From assembly GCF_026212465.1 (NCBI RefSeq), contig NC_080052.1:14658378-14722377 (forward strand): 64,000 nucleotides of DNA, given 5' to 3'. Origin of the DNA: Amaranthus tricolor. Lineage: Eukaryota; Streptophyta; Magnoliopsida; Caryophyllales; Amaranthaceae. This document shows, one piece after another, positions 11,651 to 23,000 of the stretch (its first letter is position 1; every line of letters starts with the position of its first letter). The notes under the pieces are model-generated. The model did no database searches, had not been told where the DNA came from, and was given only the letters and a program-made list of their open reading frames with translations. A program made the translations under genes and the position numbers.

Positions 11651-14600
11651 TTAATACAATTGTATTCCTTCCGTGTGATCTATACGCATATAACCAACAT
11701 CTACATCATCTACATCATCTTGATCCATTAATTTTGGATTGATAAAGGGAGGGGAGTCTTCAAAAGCTTCATATTCTTCATCATCCTCATCATCACCTAT
11801 ACCAAGGATGCTTCTTTTTTCCGGTACAACAATACACCATTTTTTATCAGATGGGTCTACAATGTAGAATACTTACTTGGCTTGTGTGGCTAGTATGAAT
11901 GGTTCCTCACTATCACGGAAATGAGCTAAGTCTACAAGAGTGAATCCACCAGGGTCGTCATTTTTTATGCAACGTCGATTATTATCTACCCACTTACATT
12001 TGAAAAGACCAATAGTGAAAGTGGAGTAGTCAAGCTCCCATATTTCATGTACCCGCCCATAGTATACCAGTTTAGCATGAACCAGCGCTTGATCCTTCGC
12101 ACTCGCGTAAAATGTAGATGACGCCAAAATTGAAACCCCACTATTCTGTAGATAAAATGACTTCTTTTCTTGACCCTCAGTCCAAAATGTGAAGCCATTG
12201 ACATTGTAACCCTCATATTTGTTGACATCATCACGAGGACCAAAAGCTAACCACTTAACACTTTCGGATACACCCTTGAGTTCTTTGCATATTACTCGAT
12301 CATGAAACCAATTAATAAACGTCTTGTTATGCAACTGCATCAATGCCCTATCCCCTTTAGAAGGATGTTTTGCGCGTAATATATCAAAATGCTTACTCAA
12401 AAAAGAATGAACTTCAGGAATATGATGCAACACATATAAGTGTTCTTGTAGAAGGCTGTCTCGAGGAGGTGTGACCGATTTGGAGCCAATTGTTCCTTTT
12501 CCCTCATACCTTCCTTCATGTCTAGAGGTGGGAAGTCCAATAGGCTTTGCCATAACAAAATACTCGGCTATAAAGTTACTAATCTCAACGCTCACAATGC
12601 CTTGAATCATACTCCCCTCGGGTTGTGCTGGATTCCTCACCTTGTTTTGTAAAACACCCATGTGTCTTTCAAAAGGATAACACCAACTTAAAAAAACTGG
12701 ACCCAAAAGCTTGATCTTACGAACGAGATGAACAATAAGATGAACCATTATGTAAAACAAAGAAGGTGGAAAATACATCTAAAACTTGTATAAAGTTACA
12801 ATCACGTCGACTTGAAGAGCATCAAGTTTAAAGGGATCAAGAACTAAACTACAAATTATGTTGAAGAACGAACATAGCTCGGAAATAGCATATCTCACAT
12901 GTTTTGGCAGTTTTCCACGGATTGCAAAATGTAAGAACACTTGCATCATTACATGGCAATCATGAGATTTCATGCTTCCCAACTTCAGCTCACCATTTAG
13001 GCTCACAAATCTCTTCATGTTGGATGAGTACCCAGACGGAACCTTATTGTCATACAAAGACTCACAAAATGTCCGCTTCTCTACTTTGGACAATGTGTAG
13101 CAAGCTGGAGGCAAATAAACTTTGTCATTACTCATCTTCTTCTTACCGCCTTTTCCCTTGTTACTGCCACCAACTTCATCAGCTCTATTTCTTTTCTTAC
13201 TCACCTTAACATGTGCCCACAACTCCGGACGAAGACCCTTACATTCAATGCAATCTCGCACGGCCCTAACATCCTTTGTCTTACCCGGAATGTTCATGAG
13301 AGTCCCGAGTATGGCAACGCATACATTTTTCTATATATGCATAACGTCAAGACAATGCCTAACCTGTAGATCTCTCCAATATGGAAGCTTCCAAAAGATT
13401 GATTCTTTTTTCCATAATCGGTCTTCACCCCCTTGTACTTGCCCTGTTTTACCAAATACATTCTTAACTCCCTTAACCTATTCATAAACCTCATAGCCGG
13501 TCAACGGTCGACGAGCTACACGGTCCTCAACCTCCCCGTTGAACAACTTCTTCTTCTTACGATATTGGTGATCTCGTGGGAGAAACTTTCGATGGTGCAT
13601 GAATACGTGTTTGCACTTAGGAATCCACGTGGATTCCATGTCATCGATACATATTAGGCATGCTTTCTTCCCTTTGTTCTTATAACCCGATAAGTTGCCA
13701 TATGCCAGAAAATCATTAACGATGCATAAAAGCATTGCACGCAAGGTGAACTCCTCATTAGCATATGCATCAAACACGGAAATGCCTTCATCCCACATCT
13801 TTCTCAAATCCTCAACGAGAGGTGCAAGATGTAAATCTATGTCATTGCCAGGTTGTTTAGGACCCAAGATAAGAAGCGAAAGCATAATGTACTTACGCTT
13901 CATACACAACCAAGATGGCAAATTATAGATCACTAAAAGTACCAGCCAAGTACTATGTTGAGAACTAAGATTGTCGAATGGGTTCATTCCATCAGTACAC
14001 AGTCCAAGCCTTAAATTACGAACCTCATCCCCAAAAGTCTTATGCAACCTATCAATACTCTTCCACTCTGGAGAATAAGATGGATGTGTGAGCAAGTAAA
14101 TTTTCTTCACCCTATCTGCATGCCACCTCAAATTTAATGCATCTTTCTTTATAGAAAACAAGCGCTTGAATCTAGGGATTATTGGAAGATACCACAATAC
14201 CTTAGCCGGGGGCCCTTTAGCATTTCGAACCCCTTTACGCTTTTAGTGCAGTAACCCACACCTAAGACACTCTTCTAAGTTCTCGTTTTCATTCCGATAC
14301 AACACACAATCATTCGAACACGCATGAATCTTCTGGCACTTTAAGCCGAAAGGACACATGAGCTTTTTGGTCGACTTTGGAAGTTCATTTCCCTCAGGAA
14401 GAATCTCACCTAACGCTTCTAATAACATTGTGAAAGTAGCATCCCTCCAATTGAACTTTGACTTAATGTTAGTTTGGTGAACTTTGTACATCCAGGGTAC
14501 AAAGGCTTTTGAGAAGCCTCTGTCAACAAGTTAAAAACACGAGGACGTTTTCCTAACTCATCCTCGACTCCCTCCATCATCTCATCAACATGATCCACAT

Positions 14601-14958
14601 CCTCATCGACATTCTCTTCATCTGTCTCATACCCATCAACATGATCTACTACATCCGCATTGACATCGGCCACATTATTGACGTCCTCAACAACACTTTT
14701 CTCTTTGTAAACTCTCTTCTCACCATGCCGAACCCAAACATGATATTGAGGCCTAAACCCACGTCGAAGTATGTGCTCCCTAAGGATATCAACACTATTT
14801 TCCTTTGATACATTGCCACAAGTGACAGATGGGCAATAAAAACCAACTCCTCCCGTCCTAACTTGATGTTCAACCACAATACTACAAAATTCTAATACGC
14901 CATCAATAAATTCCGACGATTCAATGCTTCCATACATCCAAGAACGATATTTTGTCAT
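11651..14958 (-). pseudogene. CACTA A ORF1: TNP2-type transposase, frameshifted
   Basis: ORF1 encodes the DDE transposase of the En/Spm (CACTA) superfamily. From ATG at 14958 one sees the transposase-associated domain (SWMYGSIESSEF, CNVS-type Cys pair, VWVRHGEKR). A Cys-rich segment follows (KIHACSNDCVLYR), then the TNP2 core (14200-13270) with LRLGLCTDGMNPF, LLILGPKQPGNDID and AYGNLSGYKNKGKKA. A DUF4218 region follows (LPPACYTLSKVEKRTF to KLLGPVFLSWCYPFERHMG) and a DUF4216-like tail (GFTFWTEGQEKKSFY). The reading is broken by a frameshift near 14480, a stop near 14243, a frame change near 13490, another near 13295, and a stop at about 11872. B has a Gln codon at that last position. The family stop would be TAA at 11651-11653. 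Confidence 0.85.
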
Positions 14959-15770
14959 CCTAATTAGTGTGATTTATTAATTCAAAACAAAATTAATACA
15001 CAATTTTTAAACATATATACTTATTTATAGCAAACATATTTAACCCTAAAAATATATTCTTATTTTGTACCAAATCTATTATACCCTAAATATACATACT
15101 TCATATTCTAATTCTATACTTCATACTTCAATATTAAGCACTACGTTGTAAATAAAATCATATTCTAATTCTAATAGTTAAAGACATAACTATAACAACA
15201 AACCACATTTTTAACAAATTACACAAATATTTACATGTTAAACAATAAAGATATGAACTTGAAAATTAGTAAAATAAATATAATTACTTTGATTTCGTGG
15301 GTTATGTTATCTACAACGAAAAACAGAGAAACAAAATTAGTATACAAACAGTTGCCCTAATTTTCAAGTGTTTTCATGAATATCTTGCAAAACTTAAATG
15401 CTTAACAAATTAAAAAGAGAAAATATACCTTAATGTCCTAGGTTTTGAAGATGAACAAGACCAAATTTCGTGGGTTTATCAACCAAGAAGATGAAGAACA
15501 GGTTTGAAGAAACAGTTACGTACAATGTTTTTCGAGTGTTTTTCAATGGGTTTATGAATCAGTTTGCGAAGAAAGCAGCAGATGATGATGAATTTATGGT
15601 TTTTAGAAGAAGATGAAGATGAAGAATGAAACGTTGAATGGCGAAAATGGTGGGTTTGAGAGATACAACGATTTACGTATAGTAAAGTATTTGTGAAATG
15701 AAATGTTGGCGGGTTTTAATTTTGTGAAATGAGTATATTTGCTGCGGGCATATAACAAAACCGCAGCAAT
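14959..15770 (-). other. 5' untranslated and subterminal region of CACTA A
   Basis: AT-rich sequence upstream of ORF1, including a CTTCATCTTC-rich leader (15480-15660, minus strand) and one subterminal TTTGCTGCGG/CCGCAGCAAT pair at 15740-15770 where element B entered. No coding potential seen. Confidence 0.6.
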
Positions 15771-16080
15771 CACTAGTGGAAAAAAACGTATTTGCTGCTT
15801 ATCATTTGTTGCGGTTTTTGTATATTCGAAGCAATAAATAGGAAAAAAAATTGAAAAAAAAAACAATTAATTGCTGCGGTTTTTTTGCTTGACCGCAGCA
15901 AATACTCAGCACCAACATTAATTGCTTCGGTTTTGCTATGGACCGCAGCAAATAAACCTTACACAATTACCTTAATTGCTGCGGTTTGTTATGGACCGCA
16001 GCAAATAACCACAACAAAATTAAAATAATACAGATCATGAGCAACATTAATTGCTGCGGTTGGCTGGGGCCTGTAGCAAA
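15771..16080 (+). repeat. Left terminal and subterminal repeats of CACTA B
   Basis: Terminal CACTAGTGGAAAAAAACG followed by about five inverted pairs of the motif (A)TTGCTGCGGTTT and ACCGCAGCAAAT, the kind of subterminal sites that CACTA DNA-binding proteins recognise. Confidence 0.85.
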
Positions 16081-17119
16081 TAGCTGTTGGAATATTAATG
16101 TACACATCAGTTTGCTTCGTTCTCTCAAACCCATTGAAAAAACGCCTCATCTTCATCTTCAGCTGCTTCGTTCCTCTTCTTCATCTTCACAAACGTAAGA
16201 TTAAGCATCAAGATTTGTGTTCGTTTCTTGTGTTCATCTTCATCTTCACAAACCCAGAAATCAATTTTTGAATCTGAAGGTAAATCCTTGCTGCTGTCAA
16301 ACCCAGAAATCAATCTTCATCTTCATCTTCGTTTCTTGCTGCTGTCAAACAGAAGGTAAATCCTTCTTGATTCTTTTTTGCTTTTCCTTACTCTCTATGC
16401 TCTTGTTTATATAAAATTAATTTCATTGACATATATCCATTTGCATATTCTTATTATCATGTGCTAAATCCTAAATGTTGATGAATCATGAAAATTTATA
16501 TGAGTTAATTTGACAAGTTCTTAATTAAGAAACTTATGAAAAATGTGTTACTAGTGAGTTATGTGATGATGAGGATTTAAGTGTGGATTACAGTTTTAGT
16601 AGTAGATTATTCTAATGACTTGGTTTTGTTTAGTTTAGTATTCTTGGATGTGGCAGTAGTCTTTTTGAATATTTGTAATAGGAAAAATATTGGTTTAGTT
16701 TAATTTAATAGTTTATGAGTTAATTGGCAGTAGTCTTTTTGTTTAGTTTAATAGTTTATGCTTGTTAATTTGATGGCCAAGGAGGAATGAAATGGAGCTA
16801 GTATGCGTAAAGTTATCATGATGATTGTAGTAGATACAAATTCAAGAGATAGGGTAGATATCGTTGAAAATTGTTAATATTGGTGAATGTATTGAATAAT
16901 TATTATTTCTTGAATGGATTAGGAGAGTCTCACGAAAATCATTGTTTTATTTAAGTGAATAGTTTGACAATAAGGAAGAGATTATTGGACTTGGTATGTA
17001 TATGAAGTATGTATATTTAGGGTAAATAAGAGTATATATTTTTAGGGTTAAATATGTTTGTTAGAAAAATGTATATATGTTTTAATTTTGTTTTGAATCA
17101 ATTAATCACACTAATTAGG
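16081..17119 (+). other. 5' region of CACTA B
   Basis: Starts with a CTTCATCTTC-rich leader that corresponds to the one in element A. A short duplicated stretch (AACCCAGAAATCAAT at about 16250 and 16305) follows, then AT-rich sequence. No credible ORF; small frames around 16125-16414 are low complexity. Confidence 0.5.
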
Positions 17120-18435
17120 ATGACAAAAGACCGTTGTTGGATGTATGGAAGCATTGAATTGCAATCCGTGGAATACTGCCAAAACATGTGAGATACACTA
17201 TTACCGAGCTATGTTCGTTCTTCAACACAATTTGTAGTAAAGTTCTTAATCCCTTTAAACTTGATGCACTTCAACTCGACGTGATTGTAACTTTATGCAA
17301 GTTTGAGATGTATTTTCCACCTTCTTTCTTTGACATAATGGTTTATCTTATTGTCCATCTCGTTCGTGAGATCAAGCTTTTGGGTCCAGTTTTTTTAAGG
17401 TGGTGTTATCCTTTTGAAAGACACATGGGTGTCTTACAAAACAAGGTGAGGAATCCAGCACAACCCGGTAGGAGTATGATTCAAGGCACTGTGAGCGATG
17501 AGATTAGTAACTTTATAGCCGAGTATTTGGCCATGGCAAAGCCTATTGGACTTCCCACCTCTAGACATGAAGGAAGGCTTGAGGGAAAAGGAACAATTGG
17601 CTCCAAATCGGTAACACATCCTCGAGACAGCCTTTTGCAAGCACACTTGTATGTGTTGCATCATATTTCGGAAGTTCATACTTTTTTAAGTGACCATTTT
17701 GATATATTGCCAGCAAAACATCCTTCTAAAGGGGATAGGGCATTGATGCAGTTGCATAACAAGACGTTTATTAATTTGTTTCATAATCGAGTTATATGCG
17801 AAGAACTCAAGGGTGTATCCGAAATTGTTAAGTGGTTAGCTTTTGGTCCGCGTGATGATGTCAACAAATATGAGCGTTACGATGTCAATGGCTTCACATT
17901 TTGGACTGAGGGTCAAGAAAAGAAGTCATCTTATCTACAGAATAGTAGGGTTTCTATTTTGGCGTCATCTACATTTTACACGAGTGCGAAAGATCAAGCG
18001 CCGGTTGATGCTAAATTGGTATACTACGGGCTGGTACATGAAATATGGGAGCTTGACTACTCTACTTTCAATATTGGCCTTTTCAAATGTAAGTGGATAG
18101 ATAATAATCGATGATGCATAAAAAATGACGACCCTTGTGGATTCACTCTTTTAGACTTAGCTCGTTTGCGTGATAGTGAGGAGCCATTCATACTAGTCAC
18201 ACAAGCCAAGCAAGTATTCTACATTGTACACTTGTCTGATAAAAAATGGTCTATTGTTGTACCGGGAAAAAGAAGGATCCTTGGTATAGGTGATGTTAAG
18301 GATGAGGAAGAATATGAAGCTTTTGAAGACTCCCCTCCCTTTATCAATGCAAAATCATTGGATCAAGATGATGTAGATGATATAGATGTTGGTTATATGC
18401 GTGTACATCACACGGAAGGAATACATTTTGTTTAG
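17120..18435 (+). pseudogene. CACTA B ORF1 remnant with transposase core deleted
   Basis: ATG at 17120 starts the same MTK-WMYGSIE leader as in element A. The sequence then jumps near 17160 straight into the end of the DUF4218 region (LPKHVRY counterpart). About 2.0 kb covering the TNP2 catalytic core, present in A at about 12925-14920, is missing. The jump shifts the frame, so the leader stops after 23 codons. The remainder stays open from 17188 to 18114 (DUF4218 end and DUF4216-like GFTFWTEGQEKKSSY). It has one stop at 18112-18114 and continues to 18435, where an inserted LTR supplies the last codons and the stop. It cannot make transposase. Confidence 0.85.
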
Positions 18436-19850
18436 AGATTGTGTGTAGGTCGATATCCGATTAATTGTGATCGTTGATAGTACCTATGACTTGGTTCATG
18501 GAAATGTACGTGTCAAAAGGATCCGAAAGATGTTAGAAGAAGTATATCGCTTGGGATGTAAAATGGAGACAGCAGGTCTACTGTTCCTAAGTTGGATGTT
18601 CTAGCAAAACTGGATTCTGGAAACAGTGCACTGTTCCTGAACTGGAGTCAACCTACGTTAACTGGAAATTCTGGTTATTTATTTATAATTATTATTTTTA
18701 GTTAATCTATTAAATAAAGTTGATTTGTTGCATTTATTAATTATTATAATTAATTGGCAAAAAGTTTTCTAAAAATTACTTTACGTATGAGCCTCTAAAT
18801 AAAGATCCTTTATTTTAGAATCTATTTTTAGTAAATATTGGATTTACTAAAAATAGAATTAGTTGTTGTTGAATGGGTTTTAGCTATCATTCTTAACCGT
18901 CTTTATACCTACAAGTTAGCAAGTAACCATTCGTAATAAGCATAACCGTTTCTATTTATAGCAAACACGTTCCAGCAATTAGTACTGGAACAGGAACAGC
19001 TATTGAAGAAACTGCTGCTTGAAGGGAACAGAGGCTAGTTTAGGCAAATGGGAACAGCGGTTATTTCTGTATGATTTGACTTAATCAAATAACCGTATGT
19101 TTGGTTAATCCACATTACTCCCATGATCTTTTTGATAATGGAATAATGGATTGGAATATTCCTTATTCTTAGGGATTTTAGCTCTATAAATAGTGGGCTC
19201 GGTTATTCTTCAAAACTCGCCTTAGTATGAGCCATTAAATCATATGTAATTTTGGGAGAATTTTTACAAGAAAATTTTGTTTTTAAAATTGCCAATTAAT
19301 TTTATAATATTTTCTTGTGCAACTTATTGATTTTATTTTTAGAGAATTTTTATCCTTTTGTAAGGGTTTTTAAGAGAATATGTAATTAGACTCGGGTGAG
19401 TCTAAGGGGGGAATTAGATAGCTTTTAATGAAGCTAGAGAAGAGATTAGCTTTGAGTAAAGCTAAGGAGAAAGCTTCTAGTGAAGCTAGTGGAGTAAATT
19501 AGCTTTTAGTGAAGCTAAGTTTGTTGCTTTGAGTGAAGCAATTTAAGAGAGAAGAGTTGGCCTAGTTGATGCGCTTCGAGTGAAGTAAGATGTTTAATGT
19601 AATTGTAACGAGTTGCCTTAAACATAGTGGAGAATTTAGAAATCCCGTGGGGTCGTGGTTTTTCCTTCTATTTAGGCCTAGAAGGTTTCCACGTAAAAAT
19701 CGTTTGTCTCTTTTAATTATTTCGCTCTAAGTTTATGCTTTATTTATTTTATTCAATTCCGCAAAAACAGGGCAAAAACACTTAAACTAGTAACAACAAC
19801 AATTCACCCCCCCTCTTGTTGCTGTTCCCGTTCCTAATTGAGTCTACACA
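18429..19850 (+). repeat. Solo LTR of the Sirevirus family inside CACTA B
   Basis: The sequence matches the LTR at 7017-8439 along its length, with the same TATAAATAG box (19185-19193) and the same CTAATTGAGTCTACACA end. No internal retrotransposon sequence is present, so it is a solo LTR left by recombination. The first 50 or so bases after TGTT are missing, so the left target duplication cannot be confirmed; the right flank is TTTGA. The corresponding site in element A (11651-11665) is uninterrupted. The AGCTTT-AGTGAAGCT repeat has about two more units (19420-19560) than in the other LTR. Confidence 0.87.
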
Positions 19851-19859
19851 TTTGAATTA

Positions 19860-20052
19860 AGTGATTCACAAGGTATGAATTTAAAGCTTTTTAAAGTTTT
19901 TTTGGCACTTGGTTTGTTTTGCCTGAAACTTTACACATAACACTATTTGTCATATATTATTGTGTTGAACATATTAGAATTGTAAATCATAGTCATATTC
20001 TTAATATTACTTAGCTTATCTCCTAATATATTTCTATTCATACTCTTTCAGG
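19860..20052 (+). repeat. Single diverged unit of the 169-bp repeat, CACTA B
   Basis: Contains the TTTTTTTGGCACTTGG, GGTTTGTTTTGC and TATATTATTGTGTTGAA markers of the 169-bp unit, in gene orientation, just upstream of the acceptor TTTCAG (20052) that precedes ORF2. Confidence 0.7.
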
Positions 20053-20064
20053 TACCGATATACA

Positions 20065-23000
20065 ATGCATCTATTCATAGACGAAATTTTCCCCGAGATT
20101 GAGACCTCGAATAATGAGCATCGTAGTTACGACAGTGAAGAGGACCAAATTGTGAGGTACAAGCGTATGGCTGAAGACGCTCCACCAATTGACAATGATT
20201 TTGAGACTGAAGACGCCCCACCAATGGATGCTCCTACTACCAGTAAGAAAAGAAAAGGGCGAGGTCCTACGAAAAACCTCAAAGTCACAGAACCCATGTA
20301 TTTGGAATACAATGCATTGGGTCAACCCTGTGGAAAATGGCGTAGGCAATATGGAAAACAAGTGGGCCTATGTATCCGCAAGATTTCCATATTGCACGCA
20401 TGGAACGAGGTTCCAGAGGGTCTGAAGAACTCTCTATGGAATGATACTGTGGTGAGAAACTTTACTCTTTTTACTCATTTAGTTTCATTTTAAAATTAGT
20501 TTAATTGACAGTAATAAATATAACTTTTTTTTGTAGAATCTTTTCTACATCGAGAGCGATAAGGACAAGATGAATGTGTTTCTTTCAGCTGTTGCTGAAA
20601 GATTTAGAGATTTCAAATCCAAGCTAGTAACTGGCTGGATCACGAAAAAGCGTGCTCGTACGACCAAAAAGGTCAAAAAAGGAAACGAAGGTGGAGAGCA
20701 AGCACCTTCGAGGATGCCCTATGAAATATGGGGTCACATATCGAAGAGGGAATGGGAGGCTTTTGTTGCCAAAAGAACAACTAGCATTGAAGTTGTAAGT
20801 ATTTCATATTATATTATAGTTTTTGATTTGAATTTACTTCTTTTGATTCAGTCATTAAAATAATATATGAAATTTGATTTCTATTGATTAATTAAGAAAA
20901 GCGTGGTAAAACTTCTGAATCAGCAAGCAAAAGGAAGTTTTACCATCGCTTGGGCCAAAAAACGTACGATGAGGTCCGAAAAGAGTGGGTGGATGCGGGT
21001 TTATACCCCAATCAAAGTTCATTCACGCCCTCATCTACGACTACCTACGCATCCGTTAATACTCCTGCTGGAGATCGGGTGCGTGATTTGTATTGCGGGC
21101 TTCATTCCCGAGATGCAAGTGGTAAATCTACCATTAATAATCCGGGAACGAAGAAGGTTGTGGATGCTGTGGTGAGTTTTGAAATTATTAAGTATATTCT
21201 TTGGTTTTGATTTACTTATACTAATTGCTACATGTGTCACTTTTTTTTGAACAGATGGGCTGGAAGGAAAAAGAAGCTACGGGGGAGTTCACGCCAAGAG
21301 GCAATGTTGACGCATTGCATATGGTCTTAGGGAAAGACCACAGTGGGCGGGTAGTCGGAAAAGGAGGAGTCCGCGTGGGGTTACAGAAGGCATTCGGCAG
21401 AGAGTGTGTTACTACTCAATCCCGAACAACGTTGCGGGAAGAAGTAGCGACCCTCCGAGCAGAGATTACGAAGGACGTTCTCGCCAAATTGGCCGTCGTG
21501 TTGTAGAAGATGGGAGCACTCGTTGTTGACTTGGAAAACCTGATTGTCGAGGATCAGGAAAGTCAACATGGGGATCCTAATGCTTTGGTCGAGCCAACAC
21601 CCGAGCCCATTACCCCTGTAGCACCCCTGCCCATTACTTTCCCTGAAGGGGAAAACCCCACACTGGAGACCATAAACTCCGTTGCTCAAAATCCGGAGCG
21701 AACTCCGGAGCCAGTGCTACAAGTATATAGTTTATAAATATATAGGCACTTATTAATTTAAATTGCAACGTGCTTTAATATTTTATTATGATGCTTATTA
21801 TTTTAAACGACACAATTTTCAGGAGGCAACTCCTGGTTCTCTTTTGCTGTCTCAATTAGGTGTTGCTAGTGATGGTGACTTAACTGAGGTTGCATATGGT
21901 GTGGCCCAGCCAACCTAAGAGGGCCAAACAGTGCATTCGATGCCTATTACAAGTGGCCAAATTAGTGTGATTGTGAAAACTATTGTAAAGGGGTTTGAAT
22001 ATTTCTCACTCCCGGTTCCAATGCCAGAATGGAGCCTTGAGAAACTATCAGACGCCCTAGGTAGTTTCGTCACATGGCCATATGCTTGGGTCTGATTCAC
22101 TAACATGGTAAGAATCATTTGTACCTTATTTATTTTTATTTTTTTAATTGCATGCTTACACTAATTTAATTGTATTAATTGAAATATCAAAAGAGTCCAA
22201 AGGGATCTTGGAGAAAGATCGGTTCCTCAGCAAAGGTGTCGACTGGGTCAAAGTCGTTGCCAAGCACTCCAATTTTGACTGATGCGGAGCTAAACGATCT
22301 TACTCAAGATTGAAAATGGCTGTACACTTGTGCATCTCGCCTGAGTGAGGAGGACCCAATCGTTCTAAACCTGCAGAAGGACCAATACTGCTTTTTAGAG
22401 AGCCCGTTTGTAATTGGTCCTAGTGACATTGGGCGATTTTAGAGGAGAGATGCTGAACGTAGCTCTTATCCATGTCTACATGAGGTGATGCTCATTATCT
22501 TACAAGTTAGGCATTGTTGTTTAATTGTTTTAATAACCGAATTACAAATAAAATTTTCTTATTCGTGAGTTTAGTGCGGCTTACGAGGAGCTAAATTCTT
22601 GCGAACCTCCAATAAAAATTGGATGGTTTTGTCCTTAGTCGATTTCGGGTAGTAAATGTATAAATGATCCAGATGACGTCAGAGCATACATTGAGACTGC
22701 TTTGACTAATTCCCTTGCATTTAAACACACGTTCATTCTGGCTCCATATATGGAAGAGTATGTTTTATTTTTGAAATTGAACTTATCTTTTGATTTTTAA
22801 AGTCACCTAATCTCTAATTTATTGATTTTAAATTTGCGTTTGTAATTTGCATTCGATTCTTTTGGTCATATGCCCTTTAACGAACATTGTGCACGTCTTC
22901 AACTCATTACAAAAACCTCAAAGCCCGCCTCGCAACAAAAAATTCAAAGCGTTGTTGAATACGTACGTAATATTAATTATTTTACCAATTTGATTTAATT

